DNA of 64,000 nt, taken from Streptomyces sclerotialus. GTDB lineage: Bacteria > Actinomycetota > Actinomycetes > Streptomycetales > Streptomycetaceae. Numbering within the stretch: position 1 is the first letter of the stretch; every line of letters begins with the position of its first letter. Below, in pieces: positions 50,674 through 59,839 of this stretch. Location of the stretch: assembly GCF_040907265.1 (NCBI RefSeq), contig NZ_JBFOHP010000002.1, positions 124,001 to 188,000 of the forward strand, given 5' to 3'. Under the pieces are notes generated by a model that was not told the origin of the DNA, did not search any database, and saw nothing but the letters and a program-made list of their open reading frames with translations. Position numbers and translations under genes: made by a program.

Positions 50674-50697
50674 GCATCGAGAAAGCTTTCTCAATGC
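50674..50697. promoter_or_regulatory. MarR operator palindrome
   Basis: The core GAGAAAGCTTTCTC (50679-50692) is a perfect palindrome. Adding GCAT and ATGC at the ends makes 24 bp with a single mismatched pair. Confidence 0.8.
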
Positions 50698-51383
50698 ATG
50701 CGTGTGCAACCAATGTGACCGCGCGATGCCACGCCCTCGCAACCGGGGGGCGGTTTCCAGGCCCTTGCCCCTTCCCCGCCAGACGGTGAGGTGGGTCCGA
50801 GCAGACCTCAGCGCGCGTCGGACAGGGCCCTGAGGCACGGGCGTTGCCGCGTCATCGTTCGGCAGCAGGGCCGAGAGCTACACCGTTGCAGGGTGCGGAA
50901 GGGCGCACATCGCAACAGACCGAGGCACGGCTTCTATGGTCGAACAGCCGCGGCGGCGTCCTCCAGCCTCAACGACTCATGCCGATCCGCCGCCCGAGCC
51001 GCATGGGACAATCGCAACCGGTCTTGTGGGCAGGCCAAGACGTTCGACCTTTTCACCCAACGAGCAGCGGCAAGCGGCCCATTGATGCGGGCGTCGGCCT
51101 CCGCGCTCCACGTCACGGCCGCGGGCCAGGAAGCCACCATGGGGGGCGGCCCGCCGCATCTCCCTCCCACTCACGATGATCGCGCGGCCTGGGAAGACGC
51201 CGCGATCTTCCACCAACTCATACGCATCACGTCCGAGGACGCCCCCGCACCGCGCTCCTGGACACCCGTGCTCTGGTCCGCCCCGGCCACCACGGCCGCT
51301 TGTCGCCGCCCTTGCGCCCGACTGGCATCCCGGCCGGGCGACCGGGCTCGACGGCACGGTCTGGCCTAACGGGGTTGCACCGT
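50698..51383. other. gap with no supported gene
   Basis: No recognisable frame on either strand; it leads into the ADP-ribosylglycohydrolase scrap. Confidence 0.45.
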
Positions 51384-51545
51384 ATGGGCACTGCACACAC
51401 CGCTAACTTCGAGGACGCCATACGCGCGGCAACCGACCGCGGCGGGGACACAGACAGCGTCGTCGCCGTGGCCAGAGGCCTTGTGGGGTGTGCTACGGAC
51501 GTGCAGGCCGCGTCGCCCGCAGGCACGCTTCCCGTGGCCCCACGT
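51384..51545 (+). pseudogene. ADP-ribosylglycohydrolase scrap
   Basis: The frame reads ANFEDAIRAATDRGGDTDSVVAVARGLVGC. The GGDTDSVVAVARGLVG segment matches the second metal-binding motif of ADP-ribosylglycohydrolases (G.DTDT.A.iaG.l.GA). Sequence before and after does not continue the fold. A short remnant only. Confidence 0.6.
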
Positions 51546-51597
51546 GCCCGGACGCCCCTGCGGCCTGCTCTGGTTTCGGCCTTCTGCCACACTCCTT

Positions 51598-52179
51598 TCA
51601 GCCCGCGAACCCGGTCGCCCAGGAGTGGGCCGCCCTCGCAGCGACTGCCTCGGGCCGGGTTTCTCGAACGACGTGCCCGAGCCCGCCGCCGACGGCGAGC
51701 GCGGCGACGCCGTGGGCGATCGACCACAGTTCGGCAGCGCGCTCGGCTGGGAGTTCCTCGTTTGTGAACGGTGCGAGGGCAGCCTTGAGGAGCGCCTGGA
51801 CGCGCTCGGTCTGCCGCAACAGTTCCGGGTGTGCGGACTTGTCGAGCCCGGCAGCGAACATCACCTCAAAACGGGCCGGATCCTCCTGCGCGAAGACGAC
51901 GTAGGCCGCGGCAATCTGCGCCGCCCGCGCCGCGAGCCCCGGTTCCAGATCGAGGCCGGCGCAGCGCTGCTCCAGAGCGAGGAAGCCCGCCCGCGCCGCA
52001 GCGGCAAGCATCGCGTCACGGTCGGGGAAGTGCCGGTACGGTGCCGCGCTCGACACCCCGGCCCGCCGCGCCGCCTCGGCGACGCTGAAGCCTCGCGCGC
52101 CGCGCTCGCGGACCAGCTCCATGGTCGCCGCGAGCAGGGCGTTGCGCAGATCGCCGTGGTGGTAACCGTCGCGCGGCAT
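51598..52179 (-). CDS. TetR family regulator
   Basis: A 193-residue TetR protein. The HTH is GYHHGDLRNALLAATMELVRERGARGFSVAEAARRAGVSSAAPYRHFPDRDAMLAA, the HHGDLR type often paired with the TetR_C_13/WHG C-terminal domain (AAYVVFAQEDPARFEVMF, visible here). It is divergent from an SDR gene with repeated CTCTTACAT boxes between. It likely represses both genes. Confidence 0.92.
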   Translation of the reverse strand: MPRDGYHHGDLRNALLAATMELVRERGARGFSVAEAARRAGVSSAAPYRHFPDRDAMLAAAARAGFLALEQRCAGLDLEPGLAARAAQIAAAYVVFAQEDPARFEVMFAAGLDKSAHPELLRQTERVQALLKAALAPFTNEELPAERAAELWSIAHGVAALAVGGGLGHVVRETRPEAVAARAAHSWATGFAG

Positions 52180-52200
52180 GCCGCCTCCCGATGTTGCCGT

Positions 52201-52243
52201 CTCTTACATTCGCTCCTACGATAGATGTAAGAGCCTCTAACAT
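52201..52243. promoter_or_regulatory. CTCTTACAT half-sites (TetR/SDR)
   Basis: CTCTTACAT (52201-52209) and ATGTAAGAG (52225-52233) form a perfect inverted repeat with a 15-bp spacer. A third direct copy, CTCTAACAT, is at 52235-52243. They are the likely sites of the adjacent TetR. Confidence 0.75.
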
Positions 52244-52270
52244 TGAGAGGCCGTCTCAGGAGGGGACCTC

Positions 52271-53056
52271 ATGCAGTACTCCCAGACCACCGCGCTCATC
52301 ACCGGGGCCAGCTCCGGCATCGGCGCCGAGTTCGCCCGACAGCTCGCCAGGCGCGGCGCCGACCTCGTCCTCGTAGCCCGCCGGGCGGACGCCCTCCAGG
52401 CGCTCGCGCGCGAGATCCGCGCCGACACGGGTCGCACGGTCGAGACCATGACCGCGGATCTCGCGGCGGAGCGCGGCGGCCGCCTCCTCGGCGAGCGCAT
52501 CCTCGAGCAGGGGATCCGGGTGGACACCGTCGTCAACTGCGCCGGAGTGGGTCTCACCAAGGCCTTCGAGGATTCCAGCGAGTCAGAGCTGCGCGGGCAG
52601 CTGCGTCTCGACGTCGAGGCGCTTGTCGAGCTCTGCCACGCCCTCCTGCCACAACTGCGTGAGTCCGGCCGCGGTGCGCTGGTGAACATCGGAAGCCTGA
52701 CCGGGTATCTGCCGGTCCCCGGCATGGCGGTGTACGCCGCTGCCAAGGCGTTCGTGGTGCGGTTCACCGAGGCACTGGCGCACGAATTGCGCGGAGCCGG
52801 GCTCACCGTGCTCGCCGTCTCGCCGGGCCCGACACGCACCGGCTTCTACGCCGCATCCGGCACGGACGGCACGGGGACACGCTTTCAGTCCGCCGAGGAG
52901 GTCGTCGCCGCCGCGCTTCGGGCGCTCGACCGCCGCCGGCCGCCCGTCAGCATCATCGCGGGCCGCGCGAACCGCTGGACGCGCCGCATCCTCGGTCTGC
53001 TCCCGACGCGCGTCGTGCTGCGTCTCGCGGAATCAAGGCCAGCCACAGCGGCCTGA
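52271..53056 (+). CDS. short-chain dehydrogenase (DltE-like)
   Basis: A 261-residue classical SDR. Motifs: TGASSGIG cofactor loop at 11-18, NCAG near 90, catalytic Ser in VNIGSLTGYLP, and Tyr-x3-Lys in YAAAKAFV. After about residue 190 it has RTGFYAA and ends with RWTRRILGLLPTRVVLRLAE, a tail typical of the SDR group acting on lipophilic substrates. NADP preference is suggested by RRA after strand 2 (LVARRADAL). It is divergent from its TetR. Confidence 0.93.
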   Translation: MQYSQTTALITGASSGIGAEFARQLARRGADLVLVARRADALQALAREIRADTGRTVETMTADLAAERGGRLLGERILEQGIRVDTVVNCAGVGLTKAFEDSSESELRGQLRLDVEALVELCHALLPQLRESGRGALVNIGSLTGYLPVPGMAVYAAAKAFVVRFTEALAHELRGAGLTVLAVSPGPTRTGFYAASGTDGTGTRFQSAEEVVAAALRALDRRRPPVSIIAGRANRWTRRILGLLPTRVVLRLAESRPATAA

Positions 53057-53380
53057 CCGCGACCGCCGGGAGCGGGGCGGCCCGGGAGTCTGCTGCTCGT
53101 CGTCGTGGGCACGTTTCTCGTCGCTGGCGTTGCGGCCGCTGGCTGGCATGGCCCCCCAGCTCTGCAAAGCCTGTCGTGGGCGTTGTCGGCACCCTTGGCG
53201 GGGGCGGCCGCCGTGCTGGCGCCTGTGGTAGAGGCTACCGGCTGAAGAACATCGCGGGCGGACATACGACGGGCTCATCCCGTTCCCGCCAGGGTTCGCC
53301 CGCATGGAGCCCGCCGGGTGGTGGTTGTTCGGTGGTCTGCTGCCGCCGCGTCGGCGGCTTCCGTGGCGCTTCGGCGGCTG

Positions 53381-53957
53381 ATGCTGTCGGACGGCTACCG
53401 CGTACGGGGGGGCGTCCCTGGGGAGCCCGGCTTCGATGCCGAACTCGCCCGCGTCCGCGCTGAGCTTGACGCGCCCAGCGACCAGCTCACCTTCGCAGCG
53501 CGCTGGGAGATCCTGGCAGCGCTCAGTGAACCCGTCGGCACGGCCTTCGAACTGGAGACGGCTGCGTTCCATCGGCCGGCCCCCACCGCGACGACCGCAC
53601 CGCTCTTCTTCGCCGCGATCCAACGCCTCCGTGACCGCACGAAACGCGGAAGCCGGGGGAAACCCGTCCACGGCCCGCTGCTGGCGAACCTTCACCCTCA
53701 GCAGTCGCCACCCGCTGCTGGACACCTTTACGCCCCATCATCCCGAGCGCGTCGTCGAAGTACCCGTCGGCGACGGAGCGGGCGAGCACGAGATCGAGGG
53801 CCTCGTCGCCTCCGCATCCGCCTACACAATTCCCGTGCTGGTACGGGCTCGAGAAGGCTCCGCCCTGCACGACGCGACCTGGGGGCACATCACCGAGGAC
53901 GACTACGCCGACCCACTTGAAGCAATGCTCGCGCGTACACTCCTCGGTCGACCGTAG
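53381..53957 (+). pseudogene. hypothetical gene broken by a frameshift
   Basis: The first frame (from ATG 53381) reads GEPGFDAELARVRAELDAPSDQLTFAARWEILAALSEPVGTAFELETA and later FFAAIQRLRDRTK. The second frame, after a shift near 53690, reads SRHPLLDTFTPHHPERVVEVPVGDG and ends ITEDDYADPLEAMLARTLLGRP. Both halves have good coding character. I do not recognise the family. Either a pseudogene or an assembly error. The preceding 53057-53380 stretch has no gene. Confidence 0.5.
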
Positions 53958-54101
53958 ACGCGTCCGCGAAATCCCGGATGACTCGCTGAGGATGGCGCGC
54001 ACGCTCGTGGCCCCGCACTGCACCGGACGGGACGCCGCAATCGACGAACTGGCCAGCCCCATGGCGCGCGAGCCCTCTCGTTTATCAGCAGGGACCGGCA
54101 T

Positions 54102-54272
54102 ATGGACGACGACGCGGCGCGCGCTGCCGGCGACACGGCTCTGTCCACGCAGCAGGCGGCCGCGCTTTTGATCGGGCCGCCCTTCTTTTTGGTTCTGTCC
54201 GGGCACGACGTGAGCGACATCGACACCAAGGCTCTCGCGGACCACTTCATGCACGTTCTGGGTTCACCCTGA
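54102..54272 (+). pseudogene. C-terminal scrap of a TetR-type regulator
   Basis: A 56-residue frame reads ARAAGDTALSTQQAAALLIGPPFFLVLSGHDVSDIDTKALADHF. It resembles the last helices of TetR_C_11-type regulators (LLIGPl.F..l.sG......ald..vd.f). No HTH precedes it. The region from 54273 to 54589 contains nothing recognisable. Confidence 0.45.
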
Positions 54273-54589
54273 GCCGCACAGGCAACGGCAGCACCACCGG
54301 CAGCGTTCTCTCGCCCTGCCTCGGGCGTCTGCCAAATGCGCTCCCTGGGTTCCGGCTGCGGAGCCCTCGGCTCGCAAGAAAGTGATACCAGGACGGATTC
54401 TGCCGTTGTTCGTGATCTACGCCGGGCCGGTGGCTGCGACCACGTTCTCCGGCCCCCCGGCGGCTGAAGGGTGCCCCCGCGAACTGACAGTCTCCGCAAC
54501 CGATGTGCCGCCCCGGCCGTTCTGCTAGCGGGACAGCCCCCCTGGACAACGGCCTTGCCCGACCGCGGCGCAAGCAGCCGTCTGCACCG

Positions 54590-55168
54590 TCACGCGGCGC
54601 CCCTGTCTGTGACGGAACGGAGCGATGAGAGCGCTTCATCGATCAGGCCGCGCAGCGGCCGCCTCTCTCCGGGCTGAATCCAGCGCTGCTCAGCCACCTG
54701 CTGAATGAGCATGCCGGCCCCTGCCGCCAGGAGCGCGGTGTCCGCGTCGAGGCCGCGGTCACGAAGGGCTTGGGCCATGGCGGCGGTAAGGGCCGCGCGT
54801 TTGGCTTCTTCCCGCTCCTGGAGCTCGGGGGTGGCCTCGATGATCGTCCGCCTGGGCGCGGCCGGCTCGCGGAATTCCTCCAGCACCTCGTCGGCGGCGG
54901 CACGCAGGGCCCGCACAACCATGTCGATGGGCCGCAGGTCGGCGGGGCTGGCGTGGATTTCACGGGCCAGGACCTGCTTCTGGGTTTCGGAGGTGCGGCC
55001 GAAGAGGACTTCGCGCTTGCTGGAGAAGTGGTTGAAGAAGGTGCGCTCGCTCAGGCCGGCGCGTGCAGCGATCTGCGCGACCGTCGTCTGGTCGTAGCCC
55101 TGCTCTGTGAAGAGGTCGAGGGCTGCATCGTGCAGGCGTCCTACGGCATTCGGCTCCCATCGCGGCAT
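54590..55168 (-). CDS. TetR family regulator of the SDR operon
   Basis: A 192-residue TetR protein. The HTH is RLHDAALDLFTEQGYDQTTVAQIAARAGLSERTFFNHFSSKREVLF at about 10-55, of the AcrR type. The C-terminal domain (VVRALRAAADEVLEEF and MAQALRDRGLDADTALLAAGAGMLI) suits a small-ligand sensor. The start MPRWEPNAVG was chosen over an upstream frame that crosses the divergent promoter. It faces a three-gene SDR operon and probably represses it. Confidence 0.92.
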   Translation of the reverse strand: MPRWEPNAVGRLHDAALDLFTEQGYDQTTVAQIAARAGLSERTFFNHFSSKREVLFGRTSETQKQVLAREIHASPADLRPIDMVVRALRAAADEVLEEFREPAAPRRTIIEATPELQEREEAKRAALTAAMAQALRDRGLDADTALLAAGAGMLIQQVAEQRWIQPGERRPLRGLIDEALSSLRSVTDRGAA

Positions 55169-55184
55169 GCCCCCAAGATAGCGA

Positions 55185-55213
55185 TTGCACTGACTGAAGT
55201 CACACCCTATGGT
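55185..55213 (+). promoter_or_regulatory. promoter of the SDR operon with overlapping dyad
   Basis: TTGCAC (55185-55190), 17-bp spacer, TATGGT (55208-55213). CACC-ctat-GGTG (55203-55214) overlaps the -10. GATTGCA...CTGAA is repeated (about 55183 and 55214), giving candidate TetR boxes on both sides. Confidence 0.65.
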
Positions 55214-55273
55214 GATTGCAGGCACTGAAATAGCGGGGCTTGCGGCACATGGAGCCCCAGGAGGAGCTTGACC

Positions 55274-56185
55274 ATGCGTGTTTTCCTCACCGGCGCGTCC
55301 GGGCACATCGCCTCCGCCCTTATCCCGGAGTTGAACGGCGCGGGTCACTCTGTCGTCGGCCTCGTCCGTTCCGATCAGGGTGCGGTGAAGGTCGAGAGTT
55401 TGGGCGCCGAGGTGCTCCGGGGTGATCTCTCAGACCTTGATGGCCTTGCGGCCGCGGCAGCGAAGGCCGACGGCGTCGTCCATCTCGCCTTCGACCACCA
55501 GCGTCAGAGCGGTGGTGACCTCGAAGGAGCGGTGAGTGCCGATCTCGCCGCCGTGCAGGTGATGGGCGCGGCACTCGCCGGATCGGGTAAACCCTTCGTG
55601 GGGACGAACGCGACCGGCGGCATTGCCTTGGCAGGCTTCCGCGGCGTCCTCACGGAGGACACCTCGCTGGCTGGCGGGCTCCGCATCGACGCGGAAAACG
55701 TAGTCCTCGCCCTGGCTGAACAGGACGTGCGTGCGTCCGTGGTGCGCCTGCCTCCCGCCGTGCACGGCAACGGCAGGTACGGCTTCGTCTCCGGGCTCAT
55801 CGAGACCGCACGGGCCGCCGGCAGCGCCGGATACCTGGGTGATGGGGGCAACCGATGGGGCGCCACCGCACTGGAAGACGCCAGCCGCGCCTACCGCCTT
55901 GCTCTTGAGTCAGCCACGGCCGGATCGCGCATCCACGCCGTCGCGGAGGCGGGCATTGCACTGCGCGACATCGCCGAGACCATCGGGCATCGGCTCGGCG
56001 TGCCCACCGCGGCGGTCACCGCCGAAGAGGCTGCGACGCGTTTCGGCTTCCTCGCCCCCTTCGTGAGCATGGACAACCCGGTTTCCAGCCGCAGCACGCG
56101 CGAGACGCTCGGCTGGGCTCCCAGCCGCCCCGGACTGATAGCCGCCTTGGAAAACGACCCCCTCCTCACGCCGTCACCCCGCTGA
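55274..56185 (+). CDS. extended SDR, NAD(P)-dependent epimerase-like
   Basis: A 303-residue atypical/extended SDR. MRVFLTGASGHIASALIPEL carries TGxxGxI-type binding (TGASGHIA). GDLSDLDGLAAAAAKADGVVHLAFDH is the Asp-binding and strand-4 region. The usual YxxxK is not obvious, as in NmrA-like or SDR_a5 relatives. GGAGGAG precedes the ATG at 55274. It leads an operon of three SDR genes with gaps of 24 and 8 bp. Confidence 0.92.
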   Translation: MRVFLTGASGHIASALIPELNGAGHSVVGLVRSDQGAVKVESLGAEVLRGDLSDLDGLAAAAAKADGVVHLAFDHQRQSGGDLEGAVSADLAAVQVMGAALAGSGKPFVGTNATGGIALAGFRGVLTEDTSLAGGLRIDAENVVLALAEQDVRASVVRLPPAVHGNGRYGFVSGLIETARAAGSAGYLGDGGNRWGATALEDASRAYRLALESATAGSRIHAVAEAGIALRDIAETIGHRLGVPTAAVTAEEAATRFGFLAPFVSMDNPVSSRSTRETLGWAPSRPGLIAALENDPLLTPSPR

Positions 56186-56209
56186 GAATCACAGAGAAAG
56201 CAGGAAAAC

Positions 56210-57091
56210 ATGTCCACCGTCCTGATCACCGGTGCAGGAACAGGCATAGGCAACCTCACCGCGCGGGCACTGGCCCGCGCCGGACACCGCGTCTACGCGA
56301 GCATGAGGGACACGGCCTCAGATCGAGCCGAGGAACTGCGCAGGCTCGCCACGGACGAACGCATCGACCTGCGCCCGATCGTCCTCGACGTCCAGTCCGA
56401 AGACTCCGCTCAGCAGGCGGTCGATACCATCCTTGAGGAAACCGGAGACCTAAACGTCGTCGTCCAGAACGCCGGCCACCTCGCCACCGGATACGTCGAG
56501 GCGTTCACCGCCGAGGACATCGCCCACCTCTTCGACGTCAACGTACTGGGCGCGCAGCGCGTCAACCGGGCGGTCCTTCCGCACTTCCGCGCGCGACGGT
56601 CCGGGACCCTTCTCTACGTCGGCAGCACCTCCGTACTCGACGTGCCCCCCTTCCTCGGCCCCTACGTCGCATCCAAGGCCGCCTTCGACGTGATGGCGCA
56701 GGCCACCCGTTACGAAGTCGCCCCGCTCGGCATCGAGTCCGTCATCGTGATGCCCGGCCCGTTCACCCGCGGTACCAACCACTTCCCGAACGCCAGCCGC
56801 GCCAGCGATGCGGCAGTGACCGAGGGTTACGCCGAACTGGAACCGTTCGTCGCACGGAATCTGCAGGCGACCAACAGCCTGTTCCCCGAGGGCGTCGACC
56901 CCGACCCGGTAGCGGTCGCAGACGAGATCACTCGCGTCCTCGCCCTGCCCTACGGGACACGTCCGTTCCGCACCGTGGTGGACTTCACCCGCTTCAGCGT
57001 GGACGACATCAACGAACTCAGCGCCTCCCACATCCGCCGGGCCATGCACCACATGGGCTACGAGCGGCTCCTCACCGTCGCACAGAGCTGA
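56210..57091 (+). CDS. short-chain dehydrogenase
   Basis: A 293-residue SDR. TGAGTGIG (7-14), VQNAGH (NNAG equivalent), Ser in LLYVGSTSVLD, and YVASK give the full catalytic set. The C-terminal extension (EGVDPDPVAVADEITRVLALPYGTRPFRTVVDFT) is typical of the SDR family oxidoreductases found beside TetR genes. It is the second gene of the operon; the AGAAAGCAGGAAA leader gives a ribosome site. Confidence 0.93.
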   Translation: MSTVLITGAGTGIGNLTARALARAGHRVYASMRDTASDRAEELRRLATDERIDLRPIVLDVQSEDSAQQAVDTILEETGDLNVVVQNAGHLATGYVEAFTAEDIAHLFDVNVLGAQRVNRAVLPHFRARRSGTLLYVGSTSVLDVPPFLGPYVASKAAFDVMAQATRYEVAPLGIESVIVMPGPFTRGTNHFPNASRASDAAVTEGYAELEPFVARNLQATNSLFPEGVDPDPVAVADEITRVLALPYGTRPFRTVVDFTRFSVDDINELSASHIRRAMHHMGYERLLTVAQS

Positions 57092-57099
57092 AGGACACC

Positions 57100-57843
57100 A
57101 TGCACATCACTGGAAACACCCTCTTCATCCCCGGCGCCACCAGCGGTATCGGGCTCGCCCTGGCCCGGCGCTTCAAGGACCGCGGGAACACGGTCGTCAT
57201 CGGTGGACGTCGCACCGAACTCCTGGAGGAGCTACGGGGAGAGGGATTCGGCGCCGTCCACATCGATACCGCAGACCCGAAGAGCATCACCCGGGCCGCC
57301 ACTCAGGTGATCGCCGAGTATCCGGACCTTGACACCCTCATCAACATGGCGGGAATCATGGTTGCCGAGGATTGGCACACGGCCAAGGACTTCCTCTCCG
57401 TTGCCGAGGACACGGTCAACGTCAATCTTCTCGGCCCCATCCGGCTGATCGCCGCCTTCACCGAACAGCTTCAAAGCCGCCCCGCCGCAACCATCATCAA
57501 CGTCTCCTCCGGCCTCGCCTCCGTCCCCCTGGCCCGCACAGCCACATACTCCGCGACCAAGGCCGCGATCCACGCCCTCTCCGAGGCAATCCGCGTCCAG
57601 TACGCCGACACATCCGTCCAGGTCATCGAGCTGGTGCCGCCAGTGGTCCGCACGGGCCTCGCCGACACCGCCCGCAACCCGCGCGCAATACCGCTCGATG
57701 ACTTCGCAGACAACGTCATCGCGCTACTTGAGAGCCAGCCCGAAGCCCACGAGATCCTTGTTGACCAGGTCAAACTCCAGCGCTACGCCGAGCGGCGCGG
57801 GGACTACGAAAAGGTTTTCGGGCTTATCAACGGGCAGCAGTGA
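57100..57843 (+). CDS. short-chain dehydrogenase, DltE-like
   Basis: A 247-residue SDR. MHITGNTLFIPGATSGIGLALARRFKDRGNTVVIGGRR matches the DltE/YdfG-like group. INMAGI replaces NNAG, and the catalytic Ser (INVSSGLA) and Tyr/Lys (YSATK) are present. VQVIELVPPVVRTGL is a marked family phrase. GGRR after strand 2 suggests NADP. It starts 8 bp after the previous stop with AAGGACACC as ribosome site. It is last in the operon. Confidence 0.93.
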   Translation: MHITGNTLFIPGATSGIGLALARRFKDRGNTVVIGGRRTELLEELRGEGFGAVHIDTADPKSITRAATQVIAEYPDLDTLINMAGIMVAEDWHTAKDFLSVAEDTVNVNLLGPIRLIAAFTEQLQSRPAATIINVSSGLASVPLARTATYSATKAAIHALSEAIRVQYADTSVQVIELVPPVVRTGLADTARNPRAIPLDDFADNVIALLESQPEAHEILVDQVKLQRYAERRGDYEKVFGLINGQQ

Positions 57844-57950
57844 CGCCCCCGGCACCCGGGCAGGCCACCGCGAGGACCAGGCACGAGACGGCCCTGCGGC
57901 CGTCGACGAGCACCGTGCAGGCACCGCACTGGCCCTGGTCGCAGCTTGGA
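57842..57950 (-). pseudogene. (2Fe-2S) subunit scrap of a molybdenum hydroxylase
   Basis: The minus-strand frame reads CDQGQCGACTVLVDGRRAVSCLVLAV. It is the plant-type [2Fe-2S] loop of CO dehydrogenase/xanthine dehydrogenase small subunits (C..G.CGACTV..DG). Neither end continues the protein. It abuts the IS5-type scrap, so insertion and deletion probably destroyed the gene. Confidence 0.75.
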
Positions 57951-58055
57951 TGGACCGGCTCGCCCAGTACGCCATGGCGAAGGCGGGCCTCGCGGACGCG
58001 CTGCGCGAGGCGACGACCGCCCGCGGCGCCTTCAAGAGCGCGGTGTCGCTGACCG

Positions 58056-58418
58056 GGCGGCAGCCGCAACGACGTCACCCAGCTGCTGCCCCTGCTCGAC
58101 AAGATCCCGTCCGTCGCGGGCCGGGTCGGCAGGCCGCGTCGGCGACCGGATGCTCTGCTGGCCGACCGCGGCTACGACCACGACATCTACCGCCGCCGGC
58201 TCTGTCAGCGCGGCATCCGGCCCGTGATCGCACGGCGGGGCGAGCCGCACGGCACCGGCCTGGGTACCTTCCGCTACGTCATCGAACGCACGATCGCCTG
58301 ACTCCACGGCTTCCGCCGCCTGCGCATTCGTTGGGAACCACTCGACGACATCCCCGAAGCATTCCTCGGACTCGCCGTCTACGTGATCACCCACCGCTAC
58401 GTCCAACGGCTTTGTTAG
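58056..58418 (+). pseudogene. IS5-family transposase remnant
   Basis: The frame reads SRNDVTQLLPLLDKIPSVAG, then LLADRGYDHDIYRRRLCQRGIRPVIARRG and GTFRYVIERTIA, the catalytic DDE half of an IS5/IS1182-like Streptomyces transposase. An in-frame TGA at 58299 replaces the Trp of 'AWLHGFRRLRIRWE'. The frame then continues to its natural TAG at 58416. The N-terminal half is missing. It is inactive. Confidence 0.85.
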
Positions 58419-58545
58419 GGGTTGTATGGCCCGGCGATCTTTAGGAGGATTGGGAGAGCCAGTGCGTCGGGCCTGACGGTGCGGCGGGAAAAGCGGAGCA
58501 CGACGGGTCGCATCCCTCCAAGCCTGCGCCACCATCCGCCAGGAC

Positions 58546-59535
58546 TCAGCCTTCCGCTACCACTGGCTCAATCAGGGACAGCGTCTGGTTGTCCGCGTCC
58601 ACGTGTGCGCGGACGCCAATGGGCAGCGGCAGGTTCGGCGAGGTATGACCGAAGTCGACCTGTGCGAGAACCGGGATGTCACGTCGGCCCAGCACATCGA
58701 GTACCACGTCGCGTAGATCTGCGCGCTGTCCTCTGCTCTCGTGAGGCGTGACCTCGGTCGGGATGCCCACCACCATGCCGACGATCCGGTCCAGCACACC
58801 GGCCAGCCGCAAGGTGTGCAGGTCATTCCAGATCCGCGAGACCGGCCGCTGCAGTTCCTCCCAGAACAGTACGGCGCCTTCGAATTGCTCGGTAGCTGGC
58901 GCGAATGGTGTCGCCTGCAGCAGGATCAGGCGGTTCAGCAGACCGCCGAACAGTGGTCCCTGCGCGCTGCCCGATCGCCACGTCTCCCAGGCCTCCTTCG
59001 CCGGCAGCTCACCCGGCGCCCCGGCCCTGGTGAGCACCCGGGTGTAGAGGTCGACGAGTTCGGCGCGCCGAGTCTCGTCGCCCAGCGTGTACCAATCGCC
59101 ACCGAAACCGTGGGTGGCGATGTCGGCATGGAAGCCGACGAGGCCGGTTCGGGCGTACAACGCCATATGCAGCAGCGAGATATCGCTGTAGCCGATGATC
59201 GGCTTTGGGTCGGCCCGGATCGCGTCCAAATCGATCAGATCGAGATAGCCGATGGTCGCCTGTCCACCGGTATGCGCGACGATGGCCCGCACCTCCGGGT
59301 CCCGGAGCAGCGCATTGAGTTCGTCGGCCTGCTCCTGCGGTGTGCCCGATGCCCACCAGCGGTTCCGCGCCGGGTTGACCATCGCGCTGACCTGTACCCG
59401 AAAGCCCATCCGCTCGAGTATCGCCACACCGCGGGCAAGCAGCGGTTCCTCACCCGGCTCGAGCTGGCCCGAGGGCGCCGTGACGACCACCAGGTCGCCG
59501 GGGCGCAGCGCACGGGGCCGAAGGATCGCAGGCAT
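58546..59535 (-). CDS. S66 LD-carboxypeptidase (MccF-like)
   Basis: A 329-residue serine peptidase of family S66. The catalytic triad is Ser117 in IIGYSDIS, a Glu in LFWEELQ (226/227) and His297 in DFGHTSPN. The opening LRPGDLVVVTAPSG and the AHTGGQATIGYLDLIDLDAI segment are standard. Members trim muropeptides (LdcA) or cleave microcin C-type aminoacyl nucleotides (MccF). No signal peptide, so it is cytoplasmic. The ATG at 59535 follows AGAGGA. It could act in peptidoglycan recycling or in self-immunity. Confidence 0.92.
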   Translation of the reverse strand: MPAILRPRALRPGDLVVVTAPSGQLEPGEEPLLARGVAILERMGFRVQVSAMVNPARNRWWASGTPQEQADELNALLRDPEVRAIVAHTGGQATIGYLDLIDLDAIRADPKPIIGYSDISLLHMALYARTGLVGFHADIATHGFGGDWYTLGDETRRAELVDLYTRVLTRAGAPGELPAKEAWETWRSGSAQGPLFGGLLNRLILLQATPFAPATEQFEGAVLFWEELQRPVSRIWNDLHTLRLAGVLDRIVGMVVGIPTEVTPHESRGQRADLRDVVLDVLGRRDIPVLAQVDFGHTSPNLPLPIGVRAHVDADNQTLSLIEPVVAEG

Positions 59536-59839
59536 TGGGTCCTCTTTCATGTTGATCAACGATCGCGACCAACAAGGACCGTGCCGCCGATATTCCGTCT
59601 CACCGGCGTGATCATGCTTTGCAACCCCGACTGCCCACGGGCCGCCTCCACGTAGTCAACTCAGGGCGCCAGGTGCTCGTGACGGGTTGGTCGCCCCCCA
59701 GTACTGCGGCCGGCATACCAAGAAGGATCTGCTCCAGGAGCTCACGCGGAGACGGGCCACCGGCGTAGCTCCCCCCTCGGCCTGCACTCGCAGGAAGGGT
59801 GCCGTCGCAATGACCGGATGCACTGCGGGACGCGGGTGT
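59536..59839. other. 304-bp gap, no gene seen
   Basis: It separates the S66 gene start from the end of the CoA-transferase B gene. No hairpin or recognisable frame was found. Confidence 0.5.
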
